From an uncultured Streptomyces sp. (GTDB taxonomy: Bacteria > Actinomycetota > Actinomycetes > Streptomycetales > Streptomycetaceae), in contig NZ_CANLBS010000028.1 of the NCBI RefSeq assembly GCF_947488945.1, positions 1 through 64,000 on the forward strand: a stretch of DNA of 64,000 nt. The letters run 5' to 3'. Position 1 is the stretch's first letter. Every line of letters starts with the position of its first letter. Below the pieces are notes generated by a model that made no database searches, had not been told where the DNA came from, and worked only from the letters and a program-made list of their open reading frames with translations. Positions 1 through 7,080 of this stretch are shown piece by piece. Position numbers and translations under genes: made by a program.

Positions 1-125
1 ACGGCCACGCGCGAGGCGGGGTCCTCGCGCAGGAGCGCGTCGAGAATCGTGTCGCTGATCTGATCAGCGATCTTGTCGGGGTGACCCTCGGTCACGGACT
101 CGGAGGTGAAAAGACGACGGGACAC
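1..125 (-). CDS. metK: S-adenosylmethionine synthetase, N-terminal fragment (runs off left edge)
   Basis: Only the first 41 codons are in the window. They start at a GTG and carry the metK signature GHPDKIADQISD at residues 14-25, where His15 and Asp17 belong to the family's methionine/ATP and magnesium site. MetK joins methionine and ATP to give SAM in the cytosol. In Streptomyces genomes, as I recall, housekeeping metK follows coaBC; here the gene upstream is instead an ABM monooxygenase of an aromatic biosynthetic arm that also encodes a SAM-dependent O-methyltransferase. I infer a pathway-dedicated second metK, but the gene is cut and the rest of the genome is unseen. Two hairpins (242-278 and 296-324) separate it from the upstream gene, so it may have its own promoter. 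Confidence 0.93.
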   Translation of the reverse strand, partial: MSRRLFTSESVTEGHPDKIADQISDTILDALLREDPASRVA

Positions 126-241
126 AAGGCTCCCTCGGGTTGCGGCGGCTGCCGGCTGGGGCGGGGCTGGGGGCGGGCCCGGTGAGGTCGCCGGGCCTGC
201 CGGGAACGGACTTCGTCCGGAACACCGCATCCGTGCCCGCC

Positions 242-278
242 CGCGGGCCGCCGCCGTGGGTAGGCGCGGCGGCCCGCG
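242..278 (-). terminator. Strong hairpin downstream of the ABM gene (second of two)
   Basis: Perfect 13-bp arms (242-254 and 266-278) enclose an 11-nt loop. There is no U tract, which is common for Streptomyces terminators. Read leftward it is the second of two hairpins between the ABM stop and the metK start. Confidence 0.5.
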
Positions 279-295
279 TGGGGGAGGACGGGACG

Positions 296-324
296 CCGTC
301 GTCCGGCACGTGGCCGGACGACGG
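296..324 (-). terminator. Hairpin terminator after the ABM gene
   Basis: Perfect 12-bp arms (296-307 and 313-324) with loop ACGTG lie about 100 bp past the ABM stop in the direction of transcription. It probably ends the leftward operon, or attenuates read-through into metK. Confidence 0.55.
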
Positions 325-419
325 ACATTCGGTCGCCGGAGGCCTTCGTCCGGACCGGGGACGGGCCCGTGCGGCCCGTTCCGTACCGGCCCGGAGGGGG
401 GCGGCGGAGAACTCCCGGC

Positions 420-752
420 TCAGCTCTCCGGGTGGTGGAGGGCGTACACCGTGTAGGCGTGCGCGTCGGGCTTGGCCAGCTCCGCCGCGCGCTCCCGGAC
501 GGCCTGGATGTCGGGGTCACCCAGCGCGGCCTTGATGTCGGCCTTGCTGCGCCACTGCGCGATGTACAGGAGCCGCTTGCCGTCGTTGCTGGTGAGGAGG
601 TTCACCGAGAGGCATCCCGGCCGGTGCCGGATGTACTTCTCGGCGCCCTCGCTCATGACCTCGGCGAGTTCCTTCTGGTTCTCCGGATCGACGTCGAAGA
701 CGTTGATCATGAAGGCCGCGCCGTCCTCGGCGCGGATGACGGTCTCACTCAT
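420..752 (-). CDS. Antibiotic biosynthesis monooxygenase (ABM) domain protein
   Basis: This 110-aa protein is one ABM (dimeric alpha/beta barrel) domain over about residues 12-95, with the usual pattern of a central hydrophobic strand followed by an aromatic YIAQWRSKADIKA segment. Family members are cofactor-free oxygenases of polycyclic or quinone-forming pathways, or heme/quinol-related enzymes; some only remove reactive intermediates. The ATG start has a good Shine-Dalgarno (GAAAGGAA) at the right distance. It lies about 80 bp after the DAHP synthase gene in the same direction, so it is probably the last gene of the leftward arm. The context suggests oxidation of an aromatic intermediate, but the substrate cannot be read from sequence. 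Confidence 0.8.
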   Translation of the reverse strand: MSETVIRAEDGAAFMINVFDVDPENQKELAEVMSEGAEKYIRHRPGCLSVNLLTSNDGKRLLYIAQWRSKADIKAALGDPDIQAVRERAAELAKPDAHAYTVYALHHPES

Positions 753-832
753 GGTGGTGTTCCTTTCTTCGGGACGCGGCACACGCGTGGGACAGGCCCG
801 GCGGGCGCCGGGCGTGCGGCGGGTGCCGGATT

Positions 833-2101
833 TCAGGCGGGCGGGTTGGCCCACGCACGAGCCACCTCGACGGCCTGCGCCGGGTTGAGGCGGGGATCGC
901 AGTGGGAGGACAGGGCGCGGGATGGCCCGCGGGGGCCGGCGGCGGCGTCCACCTCCGAGAGGTCGTCGCCCCAGACGCATTCGGTGACGTCGTGCGGTGT
1001 CGTCTCCAGATGCAGGCCGGCGGGCGTTCCGCCGGCCCCGGTGACCGCCTGCAGGAATCCGCGGACCTCGGCGAGGATCGCGGCCATCGGGCGGACCTTG
1101 GTACCGGCGGGCGAGGTGGCGGTGTTGCCGTGCATGGGGTCGCACAGCCACGCGACGCGGTGACCGGCCGCGCGCACGGCGGCGACGAGCGGCGGGAGCG
1201 CGGTGGCGACGGCCCCGGCTCCCATCCGGGCGATGAGGGTGAGCCGGCCGGGCTCGCGGTTCGGATCGAGGCGGGCGCACAGCGCGAGCAGATCGTCCGG
1301 CCGTGTCGTGGGTCCGACCTTGCACGCCACTGGGTTGGCCACCTGGGACAGCATCATGGCGTGCGGGCCGTCGGGCTGCCGGGTCCGCTCGCCGATCCAC
1401 GGCAGATGGGTGGAGGCCAGCAGGATGTCTCCGGTGACGGTGCGGCGCAGCAGGGGCAGTTCGTAGTCGAAGACGAGTGCCTCGTGGCTGGTCCACACCG
1501 GGGCGCCGGTGGGCGGCATCCAGGCGCTGGTGCGCTGCCGCAGGTAGGTGACGGCCCGGAACGCCGCGTGGTAGCAGTCCAGCATCCGCGTCGGATCGGC
1601 CCGGCGCGCGGCGGGAGTGGGTTCCGGCCCGTTGACCAGATGGCCCCGGTAGACCGGCAGTTCGACCCCGTCGACCGTCTCGGTCGTCCCGCTGCGGGGC
1701 TTGGCGAACTGCCCGGCGATGCGTCCGACGCGTACGACCGGCTTGCCGGTGCCGGCCACCATCACACCGGCCAGTGCGTCGATCAGCCCGGCCTTGCGCA
1801 TGACCGCCCAGGGCTCGCACTCCGCCGGGTCCTCGGCGCAGTCCCCGGCCTGGATCACCAGGTACTGGCCGGCCGCGGCCTCGGCGAGCAGGGTCCGCAG
1901 CAGGCGGACCTCCTCCCAGGTGACCAGGCCAGGCAGTCGGGCCAGTTCGGCGCGCATGGCCGCGGCCTGTACGGGGTCGTCCCAGACCGGCTGCTGCTCC
2001 GCCGCGCTCAGGTCCCAGGGGTACTCCCCGTCGAGTTCGACGAACGGACCCTCGGTGCCCAGCGAGGGCAGCGAGTAGCCGATTCTGGTCGGGGCGCTCA
2101 C
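833..2101 (-). CDS. Class II (plant-type) DAHP synthase, short secondary-metabolite form
   Basis: The enzyme condenses phosphoenolpyruvate with erythrose 4-phosphate to open the shikimate pathway. The 422-aa product has class II motifs in order: QAGDCAED (residues 85-92, with metal-ligand Cys88), VGRIAGQFAKPRS (125-137), LPVYRGHLVNG (148-158), CDPMHGNT with the metal-ligand His, DVTEC near 371-375 and CDPRLN near 401-406. The family norm at the first motif is QGGDCAE, so Ala replaces Gly. The length is below the roughly 460 aa of primary-metabolism Mycobacterium-type enzymes and close to the short forms found in phenazine and other clusters. Such copies are often less sensitive to aromatic amino acid feedback. 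The GTG start matches the family's beginning. It likely supplies chorismate-derived precursor to this cluster. Confidence 0.93.
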   Translation of the reverse strand: MSAPTRIGYSLPSLGTEGPFVELDGEYPWDLSAAEQQPVWDDPVQAAAMRAELARLPGLVTWEEVRLLRTLLAEAAAGQYLVIQAGDCAEDPAECEPWAVMRKAGLIDALAGVMVAGTGKPVVRVGRIAGQFAKPRSGTTETVDGVELPVYRGHLVNGPEPTPAARRADPTRMLDCYHAAFRAVTYLRQRTSAWMPPTGAPVWTSHEALVFDYELPLLRRTVTGDILLASTHLPWIGERTRQPDGPHAMMLSQVANPVACKVGPTTRPDDLLALCARLDPNREPGRLTLIARMGAGAVATALPPLVAAVRAAGHRVAWLCDPMHGNTATSPAGTKVRPMAAILAEVRGFLQAVTGAGGTPAGLHLETTPHDVTECVWGDDLSEVDAAAGPRGPSRALSSHCDPRLNPAQAVEVARAWANPPA

Positions 2102-2162
2102 GTGTGGCCTCCTGGCGGGAGGAACCGGGGGCGTGGGTCTGTTCGCACGTCGTCGCCCCCCA

Positions 2163-2861
2163 TCAGATCGGGAGCTCGCCGGACGGCAGCCGACGGGCCA
2201 TCGTCAGACCGTCGGCGAGCGGCAGCATGACCAACTGCACGCGGTCGTCCCTGCGGGCGTGCTCGTTGAACGCCCGGACGGCGGCCGGCTTCGCGGAGGG
2301 TTCGTCGTCGATCACCTCGCCGTTGAAGAGCGTGTTGTCGACCAGCAGGAGCGCGCCGGGCCGCAGCCGCGGGACCAGCTCTTCCCAGTAGCTGATGTAA
2401 CCCGGTTTGTCCGCGTCGATGAACGCGAGGTCCAGGTGCGGTTCGGCGGGCATCGCGCGCAGGGTGTCCAGCGCGTCCCCCAGCCGCAGCTCGATGCGGT
2501 CGGCCACTCCGGCACGGGCCCAGAAGCCGCGGGCGAGAGCCGTCCATTCGGCGGAGACGTCGCAGGTGATCAGTGAGCCGCCGGGCGGCAGCCCGCGAGC
2601 CAGGCAGAGCGAGGAGTACCCGGTGAAGGTGCCCACCTCGACGATGTCGCGCGCTCCGAGCAGGCGTACCAGGAAGGTCAGCAGGGCGCCCTCCTCCGGC
2701 GCGACCGTCATGTGCGCCTGATCGGGTACGGCCTTGTGCGTGAGCTCGATCAGCTCGGCGAGCACCGCGTCGGGCGTCATTCTTCCCTGGTCGAGGAGGT
2801 AGTCGTGGAGTTCGGGGGTGAGGGCCAGATTCCTGGCGGTCAGTATGTCGTTCCGCAACAC
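2163..2861 (-). CDS. SAM-dependent O-methyltransferase, caffeoyl-CoA/catechol type
   Basis: This is a 232-aa class I methyltransferase of the OMT-3 family, which moves a methyl group from SAM to a catechol-like hydroxyl using a divalent metal. The SAM-binding motif I is VEVGTFTGYSS and the metal/substrate motif is FIDADKPGYISYWEEL, followed by LLLVDNTLFNGEV. The start chosen is a GTG preceded by CAGGAGCAC, which makes the length typical of the family; a longer frame exists upstream but overlaps the next gene. It sits between the DAHP synthase and the unrecognised 268-aa gene. A SAM synthetase begins at the end of the same arm, which fits a methylated aromatic product. Confidence 0.9.
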   Translation of the reverse strand: MLRNDILTARNLALTPELHDYLLDQGRMTPDAVLAELIELTHKAVPDQAHMTVAPEEGALLTFLVRLLGARDIVEVGTFTGYSSLCLARGLPPGGSLITCDVSAEWTALARGFWARAGVADRIELRLGDALDTLRAMPAEPHLDLAFIDADKPGYISYWEELVPRLRPGALLLVDNTLFNGEVIDDEPSAKPAAVRAFNEHARRDDRVQLVMLPLADGLTMARRLPSGELPI

Positions 2862-2911
2862 AATGTGCTCCTGGGTGCGTGGAGGAAGGGAACTGGGGGC
2901 CGGGACGGTTC

Positions 2912-3718
2912 TCAGAGCTGTGCGACCTGCTCGGTGCGGCGCCACGCGGTGTAGGCGTGGCGGACGGCCTCGGTCTCCCGGGGAATGCGGGAGGTGAAAT
3001 CCCGGAGGTCGCCGGCGCAGTGCAGTTCGAACCGGCGCCGGCGGGCGGGCCGCGTGTGGTCGCGTACGAAGTACATGACCGTCGATCCCCGCGGGCCCTC
3101 GTGGGGGTTGTGGCCGCCGCCCTCCCACAGCAGTCCGGCATCGGCGCGCCAGGCGGCGACGAGGCTCTCCAGCACGGGCGCGGTCGGACGGCCGAACACG
3201 AACGCGGTGTGCTGCTCGAAACCTTGCTCGGCCTCGGTCTCCTCGATGCGCCGGTCGAACGCCGTGCTGTCGCGGGGGAAGAGGAACACCTCGACCGAGG
3301 CGTGCCGCGCCCCGTCCGGCAACTCGGGCCGTATGCGCGTGATGTGTACGCGGCACTGGGCCGGATCGAGTCCGTAACGCTCACTCAGTCTTCGGCGGAC
3401 CACGGTGCTCGGCACGGTGGGGATCGGTGCGAGACCCCGCTCTTCCAGATGACGCAGGCCCGAGGCGAGAGTGCTCGGGAACAGCAGCACGGCGCAGTGG
3501 TCGAACACACAGTTCCGCTCGGTCAGAGCGGCGGCGTTCCCGTCGGTCTCCACCGGGGCGAGCAGCGACGCCGCCGGCGCGGTCCATGCGGAGCGGGCGT
3601 CGCGGATCGCGTCCTGGAGGCGTTCCAGGTCGACGGCGGAGAAGGCGCTTTCCTTCTCCGTTGCATGGGCGGATCGCATGTGTTCATTCGCTTTACCGGA
3701 AGGGCGGGAATCGGACAT
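2912..3718 (-). CDS. Unrecognised 268-aa cluster protein
   Basis: I do not recognise this family. The ATG at 3718 is chosen because GGAGG stands just upstream; another ATG at 3748 would add ten residues. The protein looks soluble and globular, with no signal peptide or membrane segment. It has a conspicuous GGGHNPHEGPRGS motif followed by VMYFVRDH and a Cys/His pair (FELHCAGDL) near the C-terminus, and an earlier CVFDHCAVL. These conserved-looking His, Asp and Cys residues could form a metal or catalytic site, but that is inference. It is the first gene of the leftward arm, with the O-methyltransferase start about 50 bp after its stop, so it is very likely part of the pathway. Confidence 0.75.
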   Translation of the reverse strand: MSDSRPSGKANEHMRSAHATEKESAFSAVDLERLQDAIRDARSAWTAPAASLLAPVETDGNAAALTERNCVFDHCAVLLFPSTLASGLRHLEERGLAPIPTVPSTVVRRRLSERYGLDPAQCRVHITRIRPELPDGARHASVEVFLFPRDSTAFDRRIEETEAEQGFEQHTAFVFGRPTAPVLESLVAAWRADAGLLWEGGGHNPHEGPRGSTVMYFVRDHTRPARRRRFELHCAGDLRDFTSRIPRETEAVRHAYTAWRRTEQVAQL

Positions 3719-3873
3719 GGATACCTCCTGCGTCGGGGCCGTCGACATTCTGGGGCGGTTCTCATTCGCTCAGCAAGACCACCTGTGGTCGCAAAACCAA
3801 GAAATGCTCGACTGGAACCGAGCCGGCCCCGGAAACGTAGCGGATCCTTCGGGAAAACGCGATGGTTCGCTTT

Positions 3874-3894
3874 TACCGATGGGGCCCATCGGTA
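3874..3894. repeat. Palindromic operator candidate, half-site TACCGATGGG
   Basis: Ten-base arms TACCGATGGG and CCCATCGGTA flank one central G. The half-site TACCGATGG appears again in the LysR/exporter promoter at 6944-6952, suggesting one regulator for both places. Confidence 0.55.
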
Positions 3895-4052
3895 TCACCG
3901 AACGGCTTCGCCCGAGCCGGGCCCAAGGAGGGTCCGGGACGGGCTTCCCGCTCGTCCGCATTCGATTCTCTTACCGATCCGGCGCCCAAAAGGGACAGGT
4001 GGGCGCGCAATTGTGCGTGCCAGCACTCATCTGCACGGATCGGTAGGGGCAT

Positions 4053-4093
4053 GGTTCGGCCCAGCCGATGCGACGGATCGGCTGGGCCGAACC
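4053..4093. repeat. Perfect 17-bp inverted repeat with 7-nt loop
   Basis: Arms 4053-4069 and 4077-4093 are exact reverse complements and the loop is GCGACGG. There is no T-run on either side, and both flanking genes point away, so a simple terminator role is not obvious. It could be an attenuator in the leader of the ligase gene, an operator or a small structured RNA. Confidence 0.55.
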
Positions 4094-4143
4094 CGCGCGC
4101 GTGGAGGCCTGAAAATCCGTGTCGGACGCCGGCCGGCGTCGGT

Positions 4144-4167
4144 GGGATAAAGAATTCTAATTATCCC
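4144..4167. repeat. AT-rich palindrome near the ligase promoter
   Basis: Arms GGGATAA (4144-4150) and TTATCCC (4161-4167) flank AGAATTCTAA. It is an unusually AT-rich island about 125 bp before the ligase start, so it may overlap a promoter or operator. Confidence 0.4.
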
Positions 4168-4289
4168 TCCCGGGCGGCCGGTATCACCATTATTTATGGG
4201 GGACTGCCTGGACGATTCCCTCGACCGCGGTCCACAATCCGTGTCGGCAATCCCGCACATGTTCGTTCTGCCGCAGACGGAGGATCTTC

Positions 4290-6017
4290 GTGAGTACTCC
4301 CCACCCGGAATCGACGACAGCGCCCGTGACGTTCACCGAAGCCCTGGAACGGGCCGCGGCCCGTGGCACGGGACCCGCCGTGTGGGACGGCACCGGGTGG
4401 CGCTCCTGGCAGGACTGCCGGCTCCAGGCCGAACGGACCGCCGGGGCGCTGGACCGGTGGGGACTGCGGGCCGGAGACGTTCTGGCGACCCAGCTCCCCA
4501 ACTCGTGGGAGCTGGTGGTGCTGCACGCGGCCACGGCCCGACTGGGCGCCCTGCTGCTGCCGTTGCACGCCAACTACGGCACGCACGAGGTGCGGTCGCT
4601 GATCGAGCAGTCCGGCGCCGTCGCGCTGGTGGCGCGCGGTTCGCACCGCGGCCGGGACCGCGTGGCCGACCTGGTCGCCCTGCGCGGGCACTGTCCCTCC
4701 CTTCGGCAGGTCTGGATCTCCTCCGCGCACTCCCCGGACCCCGGCGCGCCCGGACCGGGGACGGCCGGTCTCCCGGACTCGTCCGCGCTGCTGGACGAGG
4801 CCCCGGACCCGGGCAGCGGCCCGGAGCGCCTCCCGCAGGACCCGAACGCGCCGCTGATGCTCCTCGCCTCTTCCGGCACGACCTCCCGCAGACCCAAACT
4901 GTGCGTGCACAGCCACGCGGGACTGCTCGGCAACGCGGCTGCCGTGGCGCGGGACGGAGGTCTCGGAGCATCGGACACGGTCGTCTCCGCGAGCCCGCTC
5001 AGCCATGCGTTCGGCCTGCTCTCGGTGCACCTGGCACTGGTCACCGGTGGCCGTGTCGGCCTCTTCGAGGGGTGGGACGCGCGGCGCTTCGTCGAGGTGC
5101 TGCGCGCCGCGTCGGCGACGGCGGCGTTCGCGGTCCCGGCCCAACTGCGGGATCTGCTGTTCGTGTTGCGCGAGGAGATGCCCGGCGGCGGGACCCTGGC
5201 CGGCCTGCGGGAGGTGCGGACCGGTGGTGCTCCCGTCCCCCGCGAACTGGCCGAAGAGGTGCGGCGCGCGACGGGCGCCCACCTCGTCGTGCAGTGGGGG
5301 ATGACGGAAGTCGGGGCCGGTACCTTCACCCGCCCCGGCGATCCGCCCGCAGCGGCCTCCACCATCGGGCGGCCGGTCTCCGGCGCGGAGGTCAGAGTGG
5401 TGGGCCGGGACGGAACCCCCGTCGAGCCTGGCGGGACCGGCGAGCTGCAGTACCGCAGCCCCTACCTGTTCCGCGGATACCACGGCGCCCCGGAGCTGAC
5501 CCGCGCCGCGCTCACCGCCGACGGCTGGCTCCGCTCCGGGGACCTGGCGGCACTCGACCCGGACGGCTCGGTCCGTTTCCGGGGGCGCGCCGACGAACTG
5601 ATCAACCGGGGCGGGCTGAAGTTCAGCGCGTCGGAGGTGGAGGAACTCCTCGACGATCTTCCGCAGCTGGCCCAGCACGCGGTGCTGGGACGCCCGGATC
5701 CGCGCCTGGGGCAGCGCTCCTGTCTGGTGGCCGCGCTCCGCGACGGCGCCGGCGGCCTGACGCTGGGCGAGGTGACCGCCCACCTGTCCGGCAAGGGGCT
5801 GGCCACCTACAAGCTGCCCGAGCAGTTGGTGATCGTGGACGCCCTGCCGACGACGGTCACCGGCAAGATCGCCCGCTCCCGGCTGAAGGCGATGCCGCTG
5901 CCCCCGCTCGCCGAACCGCGGGCCGCGGCGCCGGTCCCCGGGGCCGCCGTGCCGACGGGCGTGCCGGGGTCGCGGCCCGCTCCGGCGGCACCCGAACCGC
6001 AGGCCGTGCGGCCGTGA
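4290..6017 (+). CDS. Acyl/aryl-CoA ligase, AMP-forming (ANL superfamily)
   Basis: The 575-aa protein activates a carboxylic acid as an acyl-adenylate and usually transfers it to CoA. Motifs in order are the phosphate loop ASSGTTSRRPK near residues 193-203, QWGMTE near 332, SGDLA near 416, the hinge RGRADELINRGG near 432, and PTTVTGKIARSRLK with the catalytic Lys at 526. The closest feel is benzoate/fatty-acyl-CoA ligases; the substrate cannot be named. About 35 Pro/Ala-rich residues follow the last motif and are not part of the fold. The GTG start follows ACGGAGGATC. It is the first gene of the rightward arm and converges with a LysR gene 17 bp past its stop. In this cluster it probably primes an aromatic acid. 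Confidence 0.9.
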   Translation: MSTPHPESTTAPVTFTEALERAAARGTGPAVWDGTGWRSWQDCRLQAERTAGALDRWGLRAGDVLATQLPNSWELVVLHAATARLGALLLPLHANYGTHEVRSLIEQSGAVALVARGSHRGRDRVADLVALRGHCPSLRQVWISSAHSPDPGAPGPGTAGLPDSSALLDEAPDPGSGPERLPQDPNAPLMLLASSGTTSRRPKLCVHSHAGLLGNAAAVARDGGLGASDTVVSASPLSHAFGLLSVHLALVTGGRVGLFEGWDARRFVEVLRAASATAAFAVPAQLRDLLFVLREEMPGGGTLAGLREVRTGGAPVPRELAEEVRRATGAHLVVQWGMTEVGAGTFTRPGDPPAAASTIGRPVSGAEVRVVGRDGTPVEPGGTGELQYRSPYLFRGYHGAPELTRAALTADGWLRSGDLAALDPDGSVRFRGRADELINRGGLKFSASEVEELLDDLPQLAQHAVLGRPDPRLGQRSCLVAALRDGAGGLTLGEVTAHLSGKGLATYKLPEQLVIVDALPTTVTGKIARSRLKAMPLPPLAEPRAAAPVPGAAVPTGVPGSRPAPAAPEPQAVRP

Positions 6018-6034
6018 CGGGGCGCAGCCCGCTG

Positions 6035-6910
6035 TCAGCCGCCCAGTTGCTTGCGCAGCACCGCCTGGAAGCCCGCCAGACTGGGGTTCGCGGAATTGCG
6101 GTCGAGCCACGTCATGGTCACCGTGGTGCGCAGATCGGTGTCGCCGACCTCCACGACGGCCACCTCACCCCGGTCGGCCTGCCCGCGCACCGAGATCAGC
6201 GGAAGCAGCGCGCAGCCCATCCCGGCCGCCACGCAGGCGCCGAGTGTGCCGATGCCGGAGACCTCCGCGATCGGTTCCTTCGACGGCGTGGAGCCGAAGG
6301 TGTTGTCGTACATCTCCCGGAATCCGCAGCCGCGTTCCGTGGCGAGGAACGGTTCCGCCACCAGCTCGTGCAGGGCCGCCCGTCCGCGTTCCGCGAGGCG
6401 GTGGTCCGGAGGCACGATGACGACCAGGGGCTGTTCGGCCAGGGTCTCGAAGCGCAGACTCGCATCGGCCGGCGGGTCGCCGAAGGTCAGACAGAGGTCC
6501 AGATCGCCCCGCCGCACCGCCTTGTACAGCGCGCCGCGGCTGTCCTGCCCCACCCGTACCCGGGACTGCGGGTAGAGCGAACGGTAGTACGAGAGGACGG
6601 CCGGCAGCAGGTGCAGTCCCACGGTCTCCAGCGTGCCGATGGCCAGTTCCGAACCGGGCCGGGAGACCGCCCACCGCGTCTCCTCCAGAAGCTTGAGAAT
6701 TCGGTCGGTGTACTCCGACAACACCGCGCCCTGCGGCGTCAGTCGGACCCTGCGCTGCGACCTGTCCAACAGGTCGACGCCCAATTCACGCTCCAACGAC
6801 TGGATTTGGTCACTCACGCTCGACTGGGCGTAGTGCAGTTCACGGGCCGCCTGCGTGACGCTGAGTGTTCGAGCCACCGTTTCGAACGTCCGAAGATGCC
6901 GCAACTCCAT
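6035..6910 (-). CDS. LysR-family transcriptional regulator
   Basis: This 291-aa protein has the LysR N-terminal winged helix (residues 1-60, with VTQAARELHYAQSSVSDQIQSLE as recognition region) and a C-terminal effector domain. The start at 6910 gives the canonical MELRHLRTFETVA beginning; an upstream ATG at 6955 would read through the operator. It is divergent from the exporter gene, and a perfect LysR-type box (6936-6950) lies about 30 bp before its start, so it probably controls itself and the exporter. By the shared half-site it may also act at 3874-3894. Its inducer is probably an intermediate or product of the pathway, which is inference. Confidence 0.92.
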   Translation of the reverse strand: MELRHLRTFETVARTLSVTQAARELHYAQSSVSDQIQSLERELGVDLLDRSQRRVRLTPQGAVLSEYTDRILKLLEETRWAVSRPGSELAIGTLETVGLHLLPAVLSYYRSLYPQSRVRVGQDSRGALYKAVRRGDLDLCLTFGDPPADASLRFETLAEQPLVVIVPPDHRLAERGRAALHELVAEPFLATERGCGFREMYDNTFGSTPSKEPIAEVSGIGTLGACVAAGMGCALLPLISVRGQADRGEVAVVEVGDTDLRTTVTMTWLDRNSANPSLAGFQAVLRKQLGG

Positions 6911-7080
6911 GCTTGTGCCCCTCAGTTGCCGAACCATCGGCCGTACCGATGGCACTCATAGGGTATTCCCTCCGCCACAGCCGTCAATTCCGCTTCTGCG
7001 TCCGCTTGAATCAGGAGTCCGTCCCCGAGGGCCCGGCTCCGGCGACGGAAAGACCGATTTTTCAACCGAGGAGAAAACAC
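6911..7080. promoter_or_regulatory. Divergent promoter of LysR gene and exporter with LysR box
   Basis: The sequence ATC-N9-GAT at 6936-6950 (also T-N11-A) is the classic LysR target. It lies inside a CCATCGG/CCGATGG inverted repeat (6934-6952). The rightward exporter gene has the Shine-Dalgarno GAGGAGA just before its ATG. Confidence 0.65.

Larger units (their letters stand above)
3719..4289. promoter_or_regulatory. Divergent promoter region rich in inverted repeats
   Basis: This 571-bp non-coding stretch separates the two divergent arms of the aromatic cluster. It contains four inverted repeats: a 21-bp near-perfect palindrome (3874-3894), a pair of TACCGATCCG half-sites facing each other (3972-3981 and 4036-4045), a 17-bp-stem hairpin (4053-4093) and an AT-rich palindrome (4144-4167). 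The half-site TACCGAT recurs at 3874, 3972 and, inverted, at 3888-3894 and 4039-4045. Such density suggests operators of a cluster regulator. No start of transcription can be fixed by eye. Confidence 0.7.

Noticed and set aside
1..125. Housekeeping metK locus
   Set aside because: The gene upstream is not coaBC and the surrounding genes are biosynthetic. Still uncertain, because the left side is unseen.
4053..4093. The 17-bp hairpin as an ordinary terminator
   Set aside because: No gene ends there; both neighbours are transcribed away from it. It is kept as an operator or leader structure.
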